NCBI GenBank assembly: GCA_902493615.1
Contig: CABUQK010000047.1
Span: forward strand, 1 to 14,614
Reading direction: 5' to 3'
DNA length: 14,614 bases
Source of the DNA: an uncultured Collinsella sp.
GTDB lineage: Bacteria > Actinomycetota > Coriobacteriia > Coriobacteriales > Coriobacteriaceae
Shown here: positions 1 through 7,463 of the stretch, piece by piece
How the letters are laid out: every line of letters begins with the position of its first letter
Position numbering within the stretch: position 1 is the first letter of the stretch
Notes under the pieces: model-generated
Told to the model about the DNA's origin: nothing
What the model saw: only the letters and a program-made list of their open reading frames with translations
Databases searched by the model: none
Translations under genes and position numbers: made by a program

Positions 1-189
1 GGCACCGGTATGTGCGGCTGCTGCCGCGTCGAGGTGGGCGGCGTGACCAAGTTCGCTTGCGTCGACGGCCCCGACTTCGATGCCACCCTGGTCGACTGGG
101 ATGACCTTCGTGCCCGCCAGGCCGCTTACCGTTCCGAAGAGGGCGAGTCCCTCAAGGCCTATGAGGAAAAGAGCTGCGCATGCCACTAG
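1..189 (+). CDS. nfnA: NfnA-like FAD/NAD-binding ferredoxin-NADP reductase subunit, 3' end only
   Basis: The window opens inside this gene; 62 C-terminal residues remain before TAG at 187-189. They contain the cysteine-rich segment GTGMCGCCRVEVGG followed by FACVDGPDFD. This is the [2Fe-2S]-binding end of the sulfide/dihydroorotate dehydrogenase-like (PyrK/NfnA) FAD/NAD-binding family. In NfnAB enzymes this subunit carries FAD and the [2Fe-2S] cluster and takes electrons from NADH. The next gene starts inside its last codons (10-base overlap) and encodes the matching NfnB subunit, which supports the assignment strongly. The tail ends in CACH, just after the usual family end. The N-terminal domains are outside the window, so a related reductase subunit cannot be fully excluded. 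Confidence 0.85.
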   Translation, partial: GTGMCGCCRVEVGGVTKFACVDGPDFDATLVDWDDLRARQAAYRSEEGESLKAYEEKSCACH

Positions 190-1589
190 TTAACGGTCGT
201 TTCGTTGCCGATATGAAGTCGCCCCGCACCCCCGATAACGAGGAGCCGGCTGCCGAGCGCGCCTGCGACTTCCGCCCCGTCGACAAGGGCTTCACCGAGG
301 AGATGGCGCTGGCCGAGGCCGAGCGCTGCCTCAACTGCAAGAAGCCGTTCTGTGTTGAGGGCTGCCCTGTCAACATCAACATCCCCCGCTTTATCGAGCA
401 GATCCGCGAGAAGGACTTCGGCGGCGCTCTCGATACCATCCGCGAGGACTCCATGCTTCCCGCCATCTGCGGCCGCGTCTGCCCGCAGGAGAACCAGTGC
501 GAGGGCAAGTGCATCCGTGGCAAGAAGTCCGAGCCCGTGGCCATCGGCCAGCTCGAGCGCTTCCTGGGTGATCGCCCCGAGCTCGCCTCCACGCCCAAGA
601 TGGCTCCCAAGAACGGCAAGAAGGTCGCCGTCGTCGGTTCCGGCCCGTCCGGCATCACCTGCGCCGGCGAGCTCGCCCGCAACGGCTTTGACGTCACCGT
701 CTTTGAGGCCTTCTTTACCGGCGGCGGCGTGCTGGTCTACGGCATCCCCGAGTTCCGTCTGCCCAAGGCGGTCGTCAAGCGCGAGATTGACGGCCTGGAG
801 GACATGGGCGTCAAGTTTGAGTACAACTCCGTCGTGGGCAACATGGCCACGGCCGAGGAGCTGTTCGAGCAGGGCTTCGACGCCATCTACGTGGCGACCG
901 GCGCTGGCCTGCCCAAGTTCCTCAACGTCCCCGGCGAGAACCTGCCCAACGTCTTCTTCGCAAACGAGTACCTCACCCGCGTGAACCTGATGAAGGCCAA
1001 CAAGTTCCCCGAGTACGACACCCCCACCAAGCACGGCAAGAACGTCGTTGTCTTTGGTGGCGGCAACGTGGCTATGGACGCCGTCCGTACCGCCAAGCGC
1101 CTGGGCGCTGAGCACGCCATCATCGCCTACCGTCGTACCGAGGACGAGATGCCCTGCCGTCGTGCCGAGCTGCACCACGCCAAGGCCGAGGGCGTCGAGG
1201 TTCTGCCGCTCGTTTCCCCGCTCGAGTTTGTCGCTGGCGAGGACGGCTCCGTGTGCGCCGTCAAGGTCCAGAAGATGGAGCTCGGCGAGCCCGATGAGTC
1301 CGGCCGTCGTCGCCCGGTGCCCATCGAGGGCGCCATCGAGGAGATTCCCTGCGACGTCGCAATCTCGGCTATCGGTACCAACGCCAACCCCTTCGCAAAG
1401 AAGATCGGCGGCAAGATGGAGCTCAACAAGTGGGGCTACATCGTCGCCGACGAGGAGACCGGCCAGACCACCGATCCCCGCATCTGGGCCGGCGGCGACA
1501 TCGTCACCGGTGCCGCTACGGTCATTCTGGCGATGGGCGCCGGCAAGAAGGCCGCCGCTTCCATCACCAAGAGCCTGCTGGGCGAGTAA
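180..1589 (+). CDS. nfnB: NfnB / glutamate synthase small-subunit-like NADPH flavoprotein
   Basis: Complete, 469 residues, the usual length for NfnB (often annotated gltA, NADPH-dependent glutamate synthase). Two N-terminal [4Fe-4S] cysteine sets are visible: C50, C53, C58, C62 and C97, C101, C107, C111. An FAD-binding Rossmann motif VGSGPSG lies at 152-158, an NADPH-binding motif FGGGNVAMD at 292-300, and a C-terminal FAD motif AGGDIVTGAATVILAMGAG near 438-456. The ATG at 180 overlaps the end of nfnA, so the two are probably translationally coupled. Known role of NfnAB: reversible electron bifurcation linking NADPH to NADH and reduced ferredoxin in anaerobes. No glutamate synthase large subunit is visible, so I prefer NfnB to GltD. 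A strong terminator follows 30 bases after the stop. Confidence 0.92.
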   Translation: MPLVNGRFVADMKSPRTPDNEEPAAERACDFRPVDKGFTEEMALAEAERCLNCKKPFCVEGCPVNINIPRFIEQIREKDFGGALDTIREDSMLPAICGRVCPQENQCEGKCIRGKKSEPVAIGQLERFLGDRPELASTPKMAPKNGKKVAVVGSGPSGITCAGELARNGFDVTVFEAFFTGGGVLVYGIPEFRLPKAVVKREIDGLEDMGVKFEYNSVVGNMATAEELFEQGFDAIYVATGAGLPKFLNVPGENLPNVFFANEYLTRVNLMKANKFPEYDTPTKHGKNVVVFGGGNVAMDAVRTAKRLGAEHAIIAYRRTEDEMPCRRAELHHAKAEGVEVLPLVSPLEFVAGEDGSVCAVKVQKMELGEPDESGRRRPVPIEGAIEEIPCDVAISAIGTNANPFAKKIGGKMELNKWGYIVADEETGQTTDPRIWAGGDIVTGAATVILAMGAGKKAAASITKSLLGE

Positions 1590-1617
1590 TCACCTACAGC
1601 GTTAGCCATCAAACGGC

Positions 1618-1655
1618 AAAGTCCCCGTCGAGCACACGCCCGGCGGGGACTTTTT
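1618..1655 (+). terminator. Rho-independent terminator of nfnAB
   Basis: A nine-base stem, AAGTCCCCG (1619-1627) with CGGGGACTT (1644-1652), encloses a 16-base loop and runs into five Ts at 1651-1655. It lies 30 bases past the nfnB stop, in the right orientation. Confidence 0.85.
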
Positions 1656-1672
1656 CTATGCCGATCGCCCTA

Positions 1673-1709
1673 CCACCGCAAAGGTGCCTGTCCCCCTTGC
1701 GGTGGTTTT
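1673..1709 (+). terminator. second hairpin with T tract between convergent genes; GGGGACA-family repeat
   Basis: A perfect nine-base stem, CCACCGCAA (1673-1681) with TTGCGGTGG (1697-1705), is followed by TTTT (1706-1709). It could act as a back-up terminator for nfnAB. It lies seven bases past the stop of the convergent kinase-like gene, but on that strand it lacks a U tract. The loop carries TGTCCCC (1689-1695), the core shared with the other intergenic repeats of this window. Confidence 0.6.
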
Positions 1710-1715
1710 GGTCGG

Positions 1716-2339
1716 CTAGCCTTCGAGCTGCGCCACCTTGTAGCGGTAGGCTGCGGCGATGACGTCCTTGCAGCCTTCGCGGCCCAGCTTGGCGCGGTTG
1801 ACGACGATGTCTTTACCGCTCGTCATCTTCCACTTGCCGGCGCTATAGCGCTTATAGAACGCCTCGCGCGCCTTCTGCTGCTGTTTGACCAGCTTGGCGC
1901 CCTTCTTTTTGTTAAGGCCACGCTTCTTGCGCACAATCTCGACGCGGTCCTCAAAGGGTGCGGTCACCAACACGGCAATGTGGCTGGGGTTGTTGCGCAG
2001 CAGGTAATCGGACAGACGGCCTTCGATAATGCAGCTCTCGGTCTCGCCCAGATCCAAAATCACCTGGCTCATCTTTTGGAACAACTTATCCGAGTACGAA
2101 CGCGCATCGTAGCGGTCGGGCAGAAACGCCATGTTCTCCACGGCCAGACGCTCATCATAGGCGGCCATCTTATCGAGCGACTCGCCCGCGCGCAGCGACG
2201 CACGTACCAGCAGCTCGTTATCGTACAGCGGAATCCCCAACTCGTCGGCAAGCATGCGGCCAATCTCGTGGCCCTCGGCGCCAAAGTCGCGCGCGATGGT
2301 AATGACCACAGGATTCTTCTTATTCTCCAGATCGCTCAT
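1716..2339 (-). CDS. cytidylate kinase-like family protein
   Basis: 207 residues from ATG 2339, preceded by an AAAGGA ribosome site; a longer reading back to 2384 would run through a hairpin and is unlikely. The N-terminus VVITIARDFGAEGHEIG (11-27), followed by LADELGIPLYDNELL, is the hallmark of the cytidylate-kinase-like (Cytidylate_kin2) family. Here a G-x2-G-x3-G loop replaces a classical Walker A; there is no GKS/GKT lysine. A basic lid-like stretch, RKKRGLNKKKGAK, lies near 135-147. Members resemble nucleoside monophosphate kinases, but their substrate is generally not established, so true CMP kinase activity should not be assumed. It is the last gene after the ABC operon, 48 bases below the second permease with a hairpin between, so it may be co-transcribed. 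Confidence 0.8.
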   Translation of the reverse strand: MSDLENKKNPVVITIARDFGAEGHEIGRMLADELGIPLYDNELLVRASLRAGESLDKMAAYDERLAVENMAFLPDRYDARSYSDKLFQKMSQVILDLGETESCIIEGRLSDYLLRNNPSHIAVLVTAPFEDRVEIVRKKRGLNKKKGAKLVKQQQKAREAFYKRYSAGKWKMTSGKDIVVNRAKLGREGCKDVIAAAYRYKVAQLEG

Positions 2340-2355
2340 CGCGATTCCTTTCTCT

Positions 2356-2386
2356 ATGTGACAAAGGGGCTGTCCCTTTGCCACAT
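2356..2386. repeat. intergenic hairpin, GGGGACA-family repeat
   Basis: Inverted repeat ATGTGaCAAAGGG (2356-2368) with CCCTTTGcCACAT (2374-2386), one mismatch, loop GCTGT. The core AGGGGCTGTCCCT resembles the GGGGACA elements elsewhere. It lies between the second permease stop and the kinase-like start on the minus strand. There is no T tract, so it is more likely an RNA-stabilising or partial-termination structure or a mobile repeat than a full terminator. Confidence 0.6.
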
Positions 2387-2387
2387 T

Positions 2388-3026
2388 CTACGCTGCCACC
2401 ATTCGCCTCTGATATGCGCGAACCAGCAGCGAGATACCAAAGTTGAGCACAAAGTACATCGCAAACACCAGGCCGTAGAGCATAAGCACCTGCGACAGGT
2501 CGATCGCGTGGGCCATCACCACGTTTGCCGTGTACATGAGCTCGGCCACGTTAATGCCCGAAAGATACGAGCTGTCCTTAATGACGGTCGTGCACTGGCT
2601 AAACAGCGCCGGAATGATCGTCTTAAACGTCTGCGGCAAAATGATGTAGCGCATGGTGGCAAAGAAGCCGAAGCCCTGGCTCTGCGCTGCCTCAAACTGG
2701 CCGCGCGGAATCGAGTTGAGGCCGCCGCGCACAATCTCGGCCATAACAGCGCTGGTAAACAGCGTAAAGGCGATGGTCGAAATCACAATGTCCAAACCCT
2801 GCACCGTAAAGTAGATAAACAGGATCCACAGCAGGTTTGGCGTGCAACGGAACAGCTCAATATAGGCGCTCACCAAAATACGGAACGGGCGGGGCGCATA
2901 GCTCTTAACGAGCGCCAGCACCGTGCCAAAGATGAGCGAGAAAAAGATCGACAGCGCCGAGATCTCGATCGTCTTAACAAAGCCGCCCCAAATGTAGAGC
3001 AGGTTGGTCGCGTTGAAGATTTCCAT
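2388..3026 (-). CDS. amino-acid ABC transporter permease (HisM/GlnP family), second
   Basis: 212 residues, typical for polar amino-acid permeases. Hydrophobic segments lie at about 18-40, 50-75, 80-98 and 150-205. The cytoplasmic EAA loop EAAQSQGFGFFATMRYIILP (112-131), which docks on the ATPase, is intact. The start is three bases below the previous permease stop, and its GGAGG ribosome site lies in that gene's last codons, so translation is tightly coupled. It would form the membrane channel as a heterodimer with the 3030-3776 product. It is the last transporter gene of the operon. Confidence 0.92.
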   Translation of the reverse strand: MEIFNATNLLYIWGGFVKTIEISALSIFFSLIFGTVLALVKSYAPRPFRILVSAYIELFRCTPNLLWILFIYFTVQGLDIVISTIAFTLFTSAVMAEIVRGGLNSIPRGQFEAAQSQGFGFFATMRYIILPQTFKTIIPALFSQCTTVIKDSSYLSGINVAELMYTANVVMAHAIDLSQVLMLYGLVFAMYFVLNFGISLLVRAYQRRMVAA

Positions 3027-3029
3027 GCG

Positions 3030-3776
3030 CTAGGCCTCCTCTACGTTGTCGAGCCCCAGCTCGGCCAGGCTCACGCCGCGCGGACGCTCCTTGGAGCGGC
3101 GCTCGAGCCACTGCACCAGCATGGCGAGCGGAAAGCAGATGATAAAGTACATAAGGCAGCAGACGATGTATCCCTGCAGGTAACCGTACAGACTCACAAA
3201 GTTGTCGGAACGGTACATAAGGTCGCCGCCGGCCACAAGCGCCAGCACCGACGTATTCTTGACCAGGTTGAGCGCCTGGTTACACAGCGGCGGCAGAATG
3301 ATCTTGAATGTCTGGGGCAGCACGATATACCAGTACGCCTGCGCACGGGTGAAGCCCTGGCTCTGGGCCGCCTCCATCTGACCGCGCGGAACCGCCTCGA
3401 TACCAGTGCGGATGACCTCCGAAATGTAGGCCGCGTGATACAGACCCACGCCCAAGAAGCCCAGCACGAACGGCGCGATGCGCACCGGCTGGTCGGCACC
3501 GGTTATGGCCTGCAAAAACTGCGGACCGGCCATGTACATAAAGAGAACCTGTACGGGCAACGGGGTGTTCTGGTAAAACTCAACGTACACGCGGCTTATG
3601 GCGCGCAGCACGCGCGAACGAGTGGTAGAGAACACGCCCAGCAGCGTGCCCAGCACCAGCGACAGCAGCAGACCGGCAACGACCACTTGCAGCGTCACGC
3701 CAAAGCCCTCCCAGAAGGGCCCCATGTTTTGAAATGTCGTCGACCAACGGTCGGCGTCAAATAATCCTTCGAGCAT
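3030..3776 (-). CDS. amino-acid ABC transporter permease (HisM/GlnP family), first
   Basis: 248 residues from ATG 3776 (MLEGLFDADR), chosen because AAGGAAGGAA lies just upstream; the open frame extends to 3845 but would overlap the preceding lipoprotein gene. Hydrophobic segments lie at about 24-49, 72-92, 102-120 and 200-222. The EAA loop is at 135-154 (EAAQSQGFTRAQAYWYIVLP). The sequence is closely related to the second permease, as expected for a heterodimeric channel. A charged tail (RSKERPRGVSLAELGLDNVEEA) extends beyond the last helix. The gene starts 25 bases below the binding-protein stop, in operon order ATPase, binding protein, permease, permease. Confidence 0.92.
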   Translation of the reverse strand: MLEGLFDADRWSTTFQNMGPFWEGFGVTLQVVVAGLLLSLVLGTLLGVFSTTRSRVLRAISRVYVEFYQNTPLPVQVLFMYMAGPQFLQAITGADQPVRIAPFVLGFLGVGLYHAAYISEVIRTGIEAVPRGQMEAAQSQGFTRAQAYWYIVLPQTFKIILPPLCNQALNLVKNTSVLALVAGGDLMYRSDNFVSLYGYLQGYIVCCLMYFIICFPLAMLVQWLERRSKERPRGVSLAELGLDNVEEA

Positions 3777-3801
3777 TTGATTCCTTCCTTGGACGATGCG
3801 C

Positions 3802-4677
3802 CTATACGAGACCCCAGGTCTTGACCTCTTGGTCGAGCCAGCCATCGGCCAGGCGATCGCAAATCACCTGATCGACCACGGCCGAAAGGTCGCAGCCCTT
3901 CTTGGTCGCCACGCCGTAGCCCTGCTCGCCAAACTTGACCTCGGGCTGCAGCAGCTCAACGGTCTCGTTCATGTAACCGGCCAGCGTGGAGCGGTCCATG
4001 GCAAAGACGTCGATATTGCCGGCATCGAGCGAACTCTTGATGATGGGGTAGCCGCTAAAGGCCCTAAACTCGGGCTTGCAGCTAAAGCCGTTGTCCTTGA
4101 TCATCTGCTCGATCAGGCCCTGCGTGGTGGCACCCTGGCTCACACCAATGACCTTACCATCCAGATCCTCAATCGAGGTAAAGCCCGAACGCTTCTTGAC
4201 CATGAGTCCCACGTAGTCGGTGCGGTACGGCGTCGAGAAATCCCAGCTCTTCTTGCGCTCGTCGGTGATGGTGTAGGTCGCCGCGACCACGTCAAGTTGG
4301 CCGTTATCGATCAGCGGACCGCGCGTCTTGGGCGTTACGTCGGCAAACTCGACAAGCTCCTGGGCGCGGGCCTCCTTGTAACTCACGCCAAAGACGGCAG
4401 CGGCGATCTGGTAGCACAAATCGACTTCCATGCCCTCAAAGCGGCCCTTGGCGGTGTCGTAATAGCCGTAGCCGGGAACATCCTTCTTAACGCCGGCATT
4501 CAGATGGCCGCGCGACTTAATGGCCGCAAGCTTGGACCCCTTGTCGGAGCCCTCGCCGCTGGTGGAGTTGCCGCAACCGGTAAGCGCGGCCCCCGTCAGC
4601 GTAAGCATACCGGCGCCCGCCAGCTGCAAAAAGTGACGGCGCGACACGGCCGCCCTCGTCATATCCGTCATGTCCAT
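3802..4677 (-). CDS. amino-acid ABC transporter substrate-binding lipoprotein (family 3, PEB1-like)
   Basis: 291 residues from ATG 4677; other in-frame ATGs at 4671 and 4662 are possible and no strong ribosome site decides. The leader has a twin-arginine motif SRRHFLQLAG (12-21), a hydrophobic stretch, and a lipobox LTGC ending at C35. This suggests Tat-dependent export and lipid anchoring outside the membrane. The mature part has solute-binding family 3 features: GRFEGMEVDL, DVVAATYTITDERKKSWDFS, GKVIGVSQGATTQ and a C-terminal KTWGL. The pattern recalls the aspartate/glutamate-binding PEB1 group, so acidic amino acids are the best guess for substrate; that is inference. It starts eight bases below the ATPase stop. 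Confidence 0.88.
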   Translation of the reverse strand: MDMTDMTRAAVSRRHFLQLAGAGMLTLTGAALTGCGNSTSGEGSDKGSKLAAIKSRGHLNAGVKKDVPGYGYYDTAKGRFEGMEVDLCYQIAAAVFGVSYKEARAQELVEFADVTPKTRGPLIDNGQLDVVAATYTITDERKKSWDFSTPYRTDYVGLMVKKRSGFTSIEDLDGKVIGVSQGATTQGLIEQMIKDNGFSCKPEFRAFSGYPIIKSSLDAGNIDVFAMDRSTLAGYMNETVELLQPEVKFGEQGYGVATKKGCDLSAVVDQVICDRLADGWLDQEVKTWGLV

Positions 4678-4685
4678 CACCGCGC

Positions 4686-5417
4686 CTAGTGCAGAATCTT
4701 GGACAGGAACTCGCGGCAACGCGGGTTCTCGGGGTTATCGAAGAAATGCTCGGGCGTGCCCTCCTCCAGGATGCGACCGTCCTCCATAAAGATGACGCGG
4801 TCGGCCACCTGGCGCGCAAAGCCCATCTCGTGCGTCACGCAGATCATGGTGATGTCCTCCTGCGCGAGCTCAATCATAACGTCCAGGACTTCCTGGACCA
4901 TCTCGGGGTCGAGCGCCGAAGTCGGCTCGTCAAACAGGATGATGGGCTGCTTGGTGCATAGGGCGCGGGCGATGGCGATGCGCTGTTGCTGACCGCCCGA
5001 GAGGTTCTGCGGATACTCACCGGCCTTATGCGCCATGCCGACGCGCTTGAGCGCGGCGATGGCAATCTCGGTCGCCTCCTCCTTGCTCTTCTTTTGCAGC
5101 TTGATGGGCGCGAGCGTCAGGTTGCCCAGCACCGTCATGTTGGGATACAGGTTGAACTGCTGAAACACCATGGAACTATACTTGCGAGCCATCTCCAGGT
5201 GATTCTTTTTGGTGAGCGGCGTACCGTCGATGATGACCTCGCCCGACGTGGGCTCCTCCAGATAATCGACGCAACGGATGAGCGTCGACTTACCCGAGCC
5301 GGAAGGCCCGATCATTACGAGCTTCTCGCCGCGCTTGACGGTGAGATTGATATCTTTGAGCACATGCAGGTCGCCAAAGTACTTGTTGAGATGCTTGATC
5401 TCGATCATGTCTGCCAT
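4686..5417 (-). CDS. glnQ: amino-acid ABC transporter ATP-binding protein
   Basis: 243 residues, the normal length for GlnQ/HisP-type ATPases. Visible motifs: Walker A GPSGSGKST (37-45), Q-loop at Q86/Q87, signature LSGGQQQR (139-146), Walker B IILFDEP (159-165), D-loop SALD (167-170) and the switch histidine H196 in VTHEMGF. It powers the transporter whose binding protein and permeases follow directly. The start ATG 5417 has an AAGGGA ribosome site. It is the first gene of the operon. The glnQ symbol reflects family membership; the substrate need not be glutamine. Confidence 0.93.
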   Translation of the reverse strand: MADMIEIKHLNKYFGDLHVLKDINLTVKRGEKLVMIGPSGSGKSTLIRCVDYLEEPTSGEVIIDGTPLTKKNHLEMARKYSSMVFQQFNLYPNMTVLGNLTLAPIKLQKKSKEEATEIAIAALKRVGMAHKAGEYPQNLSGGQQQRIAIARALCTKQPIILFDEPTSALDPEMVQEVLDVMIELAQEDITMICVTHEMGFARQVADRVIFMEDGRILEEGTPEHFFDNPENPRCREFLSKILH

Positions 5418-5452
5418 GAATGTCCCTTCCCTGCGTTTACACGAGTTGAACT

Positions 5453-5458
5453 ATTGTA
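5453..5458 (-). promoter_or_regulatory. possible -10 box of the ABC transporter operon
   Basis: On the minus strand TACAAT lies 36 bases above the ATPase start. No convincing -35 box is seen at the expected distance, so this is tentative. Confidence 0.3.
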
Positions 5459-5522
5459 CGGAAAGAACCACGTTTCCGCAGCCCACACTACATTCCCGTA
5501 AAGAACCCGCAACCTTCCACCC

Positions 5523-5591
5523 ACTCATTGGGGACAGCCTTAAATGAGTACCCGATCATTGTGTACTCATTTAAGTCTGTCCCCAATGAGT
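5523..5591. repeat. 29-bp inverted repeat with 11-base loop (GGGGACA family)
   Basis: The left arm 5523-5551 and right arm 5563-5591 pair at 28 of 29 positions (only C5538 against T5576 fails), around the loop CCGATCATTGT. Each arm contains GGGGACAG or its complement plus AATGAGTAC. AATGAGTACCC occurs both at the inner left edge (5542-5552) and just beyond the right arm (5585-5595), like a partly duplicated unit. It is symmetric and has no U tract, so it is not a typical terminator; a short palindromic mobile repeat is more likely. Confidence 0.85.
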
Positions 5592-5599
5592 ACCCAGTC

Positions 5600-5632
5600 A
5601 AAAAAGGGGCGCGACCGCAATGGTCACGCCCC
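5600..5632 (-). terminator. Rho-independent terminator of the foldase-yqeY operon
   Basis: On the minus strand GGGGCG (complement of 5627-5632) pairs with CGCCCC (complement of 5606-5611), extended inward by GACC/GGTC after one mismatch, and is followed by six Us (5605-5600). It lies about 110 bases below the YqeY stop. Confidence 0.85.
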
Positions 5633-5710
5633 TCAAGACCCGAAAATAATACAACCGCCCTTGAAATTGAACGTCAGATTGCCGCGTGTACGGGTTTGCA
5701 GCGTCGAGCC

Positions 5711-5738
5711 GTTACGCGGTTTGGTAAAACCGCGTAAC
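5711..5738. repeat. 12-bp perfect stem-loop just after the YqeY stop
   Basis: GTTACGCGGTTT (5711-5722) pairs with AAACCGCGTAAC (5727-5738) across the loop GGTA. It begins three bases past the stop codon of the minus-strand YqeY gene but has no U tract on that strand. It probably forms in the 3' end of the mRNA and may protect it. Confidence 0.65.
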
Positions 5739-5741
5739 AAA

Positions 5742-6185
5742 TTACGCGAGGCGGGCTCCGACGATCTTTGCTGCGGCAGGCTTATCGAAGTTTCCGCCGG
5801 TGGCCTTACCGAGTGCTCCCATGACCTGGCCCATCTGCTTCTTGGACGTGGCGCCCAGCTCGGCGATAACCTGCTCGATCAGGGCCTCGAGTTCCTCGCC
5901 CGAAACCTGCGCGGGCAGCAGGCTCTCCAGAATCTTGACCTGCTCGGTCAGGTTGTCGGTACGCTCCTGGTCGGTACCGGCCTTAATGGACATCTCCAGC
6001 GTCTCGCTCGTCTGCTTAATCAGACGCTTGATCATGCTGTTGACGTCTTCCTCGGTCACATCGCGACGCTCGTTGACCTCGATGTTCTTCACCTCGGCCT
6101 TAACCTGGCGAATGATAGACAGGCGAACCTTGTCCTTGGCCTTCATGGCCGCGATCATTTCCTTCTGCAGCTCTTCGTTGGTCAT
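5742..6185 (-). CDS. yqeY: GatB/YqeY domain-containing protein
   Basis: 147 residues from ATG 6185, chosen over an upstream in-frame start because GAGGAGG lies eight bases before it. The N-terminus MTNEELQKEMIAAMKAKDK and the blocks RLSIIRQVKAEVKN, LPAQVSGEELEALIEQVIAELGA and KQMGQVMGAL are typical of the YqeY family, which is all helical, about 150 residues long, and related to the C-terminal tRNA-binding domain of GatB. The stand-alone family has no firmly established function; a tRNA-linked role is inferred only from GatB similarity. The gene lies 54 bases below the foldase gene, probably in one transcript, and ends before a strong terminator. Confidence 0.92.
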   Translation of the reverse strand: MTNEELQKEMIAAMKAKDKVRLSIIRQVKAEVKNIEVNERRDVTEEDVNSMIKRLIKQTSETLEMSIKAGTDQERTDNLTEQVKILESLLPAQVSGEELEALIEQVIAELGATSKKQMGQVMGALGKATGGNFDKPAAAKIVGARLA

Positions 6186-6239
6186 CTGCAAATCCTCCTC
6201 AATAGTGCGGGCGGCACTCACACGAGCGCCGCCCCATGA

Positions 6240-7463
6240 TTACTCAGTCGTCGACGAATTGTCGGTCGAACTCTTGGTGACGCCCTTCAGGCTGACGTTG
6301 TACGGCACGTCCTTGGGCATGGGGTTAACGGTGATGTCGGCGTCCTTCTTGTACTGCTCCAGCCACTCGCTGTACGCGGTGCTTGCCGCCTGCGTCTTCA
6401 CCACGTTGGAGACGTACTTCTTGATGTCCTTGGGCACCTGTTTAATGTCATCGACCTGATTATCGACATGGAAGTAGTCGGTGCACTTGATAATGTGATA
6501 ACCATAGGTCGACTCGACGACGTCGCTCACATCGCCCTTGTTGAGCCCCTCGAGCGCCGCCTGGTAGCTGTCGACGAAGGTGGTGAGCTTGTCCCAGCCC
6601 ACATCGCCCTTCTTGTCCTTGGAGCCGGTATCGTCGGAGTACTGCCCCACGGCGTCCTCAAAGCTCAGCTCGCTGGAGTTGATCTTGTCCAGGCACTCCT
6701 GCGCCTTGGCCTTGGCGGCAGCTTTGTCCTCGTCGGAAGCGTCAGAATCGACCTTGATCAGGATATTCGACGAACGACGGGCATCGTTGTAGTTGGACAG
6801 GTTCTCATTGATGTAATCGACAATCTCGCTGTCCTTGGGCTTGCTGGTGGGTGCCACGGCATCCTTGAGCTTCTGCTGCGCCAGGCTCTCCTTGAGCGAA
6901 TCCTTGTAGGTGTCCTCGGTGTAGCCGTAGGTCTTAAGCGTCTTCTTAAAGGTCTTGGCGCCGCCCGCGCTCTTGCACGCGTCCTTCCAAGCCTTCTCGA
7001 CCTCCTTGTCCGACACCGTCACGCCGTTTTCCTTCTGCGCCTGCTGAAGCAGAATCTGCTGCGCGTAGGAGTCAATGAGCTGCTTGCGGTACTTCTTGGG
7101 CGTGAGGTCATTGTCAACCAGGTACTGTGCCCAGTCCTTGTCCTTGGTGTAGCCGTAGGACGTGCGCATGCTCATAATCTGCTTGGTCACGGTGTCCTCG
7201 GTGAGGTTGGTGCCGTTGATAGTGGCAGCCACGCCACCAGTGAGCTTATAGCCTGAGCTGGCGCTTTCGGTCTGCGACATCAGGCCGGAGCACGCCATGG
7301 CCGAGACGGAGAGCAGCATCGCCAGCACGCCGATGACCACCAGGACAATCTTGACGGTCTTGGACACATAGGTCTTGCGCTGCTTCTTGCGAGAGCTGGA
7401 GGCGGCGCGGGACCGTTGCTCGGACGTCGGCGCGACCTCGGGGTTCTTTTTCTTATTTGCCAT
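6240..7463 (-). CDS. membrane-anchored SurA/PrsA-like parvulin peptidyl-prolyl isomerase
   Basis: 407 residues. A basic cytoplasmic N-terminus of about 36 residues precedes one hydrophobic segment (38-58), so most of the protein should lie outside the membrane. C58 in SAMACSG might be a degenerate lipobox. Residues about 76-215 form the helical SurA/trigger-like N domain. A parvulin domain spans about 229-328: RSSNILIKV, SFEDAVGQYSDDTGSKDKKGDVGW and the closing YGYHIIKC. After it come a helical return (to about 385) and a Ser/Thr-rich tail. By family it would help secreted proteins fold at proline bonds, like PrsA. The start has AAAGG upstream. YqeY follows in the same direction. Catalytic activity is likely but cannot be judged by eye. 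Confidence 0.87.
   Translation of the reverse strand: MANKKKNPEVAPTSEQRSRAASSSRKKQRKTYVSKTVKIVLVVIGVLAMLLSVSAMACSGLMSQTESASSGYKLTGGVAATINGTNLTEDTVTKQIMSMRTSYGYTKDKDWAQYLVDNDLTPKKYRKQLIDSYAQQILLQQAQKENGVTVSDKEVEKAWKDACKSAGGAKTFKKTLKTYGYTEDTYKDSLKESLAQQKLKDAVAPTSKPKDSEIVDYINENLSNYNDARRSSNILIKVDSDASDEDKAAAKAKAQECLDKINSSELSFEDAVGQYSDDTGSKDKKGDVGWDKLTTFVDSYQAALEGLNKGDVSDVVESTYGYHIIKCTDYFHVDNQVDDIKQVPKDIKKYVSNVVKTQAASTAYSEWLEQYKKDADITVNPMPKDVPYNVSLKGVTKSSTDNSSTTE

Larger units (their letters stand above)
5418..5741. other. 324-base intergenic region between the ABC operon and the YqeY gene
   Basis: No gene is seen here. It holds, from left to right, the leader and possible promoter of the ABC operon (to about 5500), a 29-bp inverted repeat (5523-5591), the minus-strand terminator of the upstream operon (5600-5632) and a 12-bp perfect hairpin just below the YqeY stop (5711-5738). 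Confidence 0.7.

Noticed and set aside
186..1178. 330-codon open frame opposite nfnB
   Set aside because: It is a shadow of the third-position GC bias of nfnB; the product is a low-complexity mix of Ala, Gly, Leu, Val and Asp.
180..1589. small subunit of a true glutamate synthase
   Set aside because: The overlapping upstream partner is an NfnA/PyrK-like reductase subunit rather than a glutamate synthase large subunit, which favours NfnB.
1980..3764. 594-codon open frame on the plus strand
   Set aside because: It runs opposite the two permeases and the kinase-like gene, which have clear family motifs and ribosome sites. Its product is rich in His, Gln and Arg, typical of an antisense frame in high-GC DNA.
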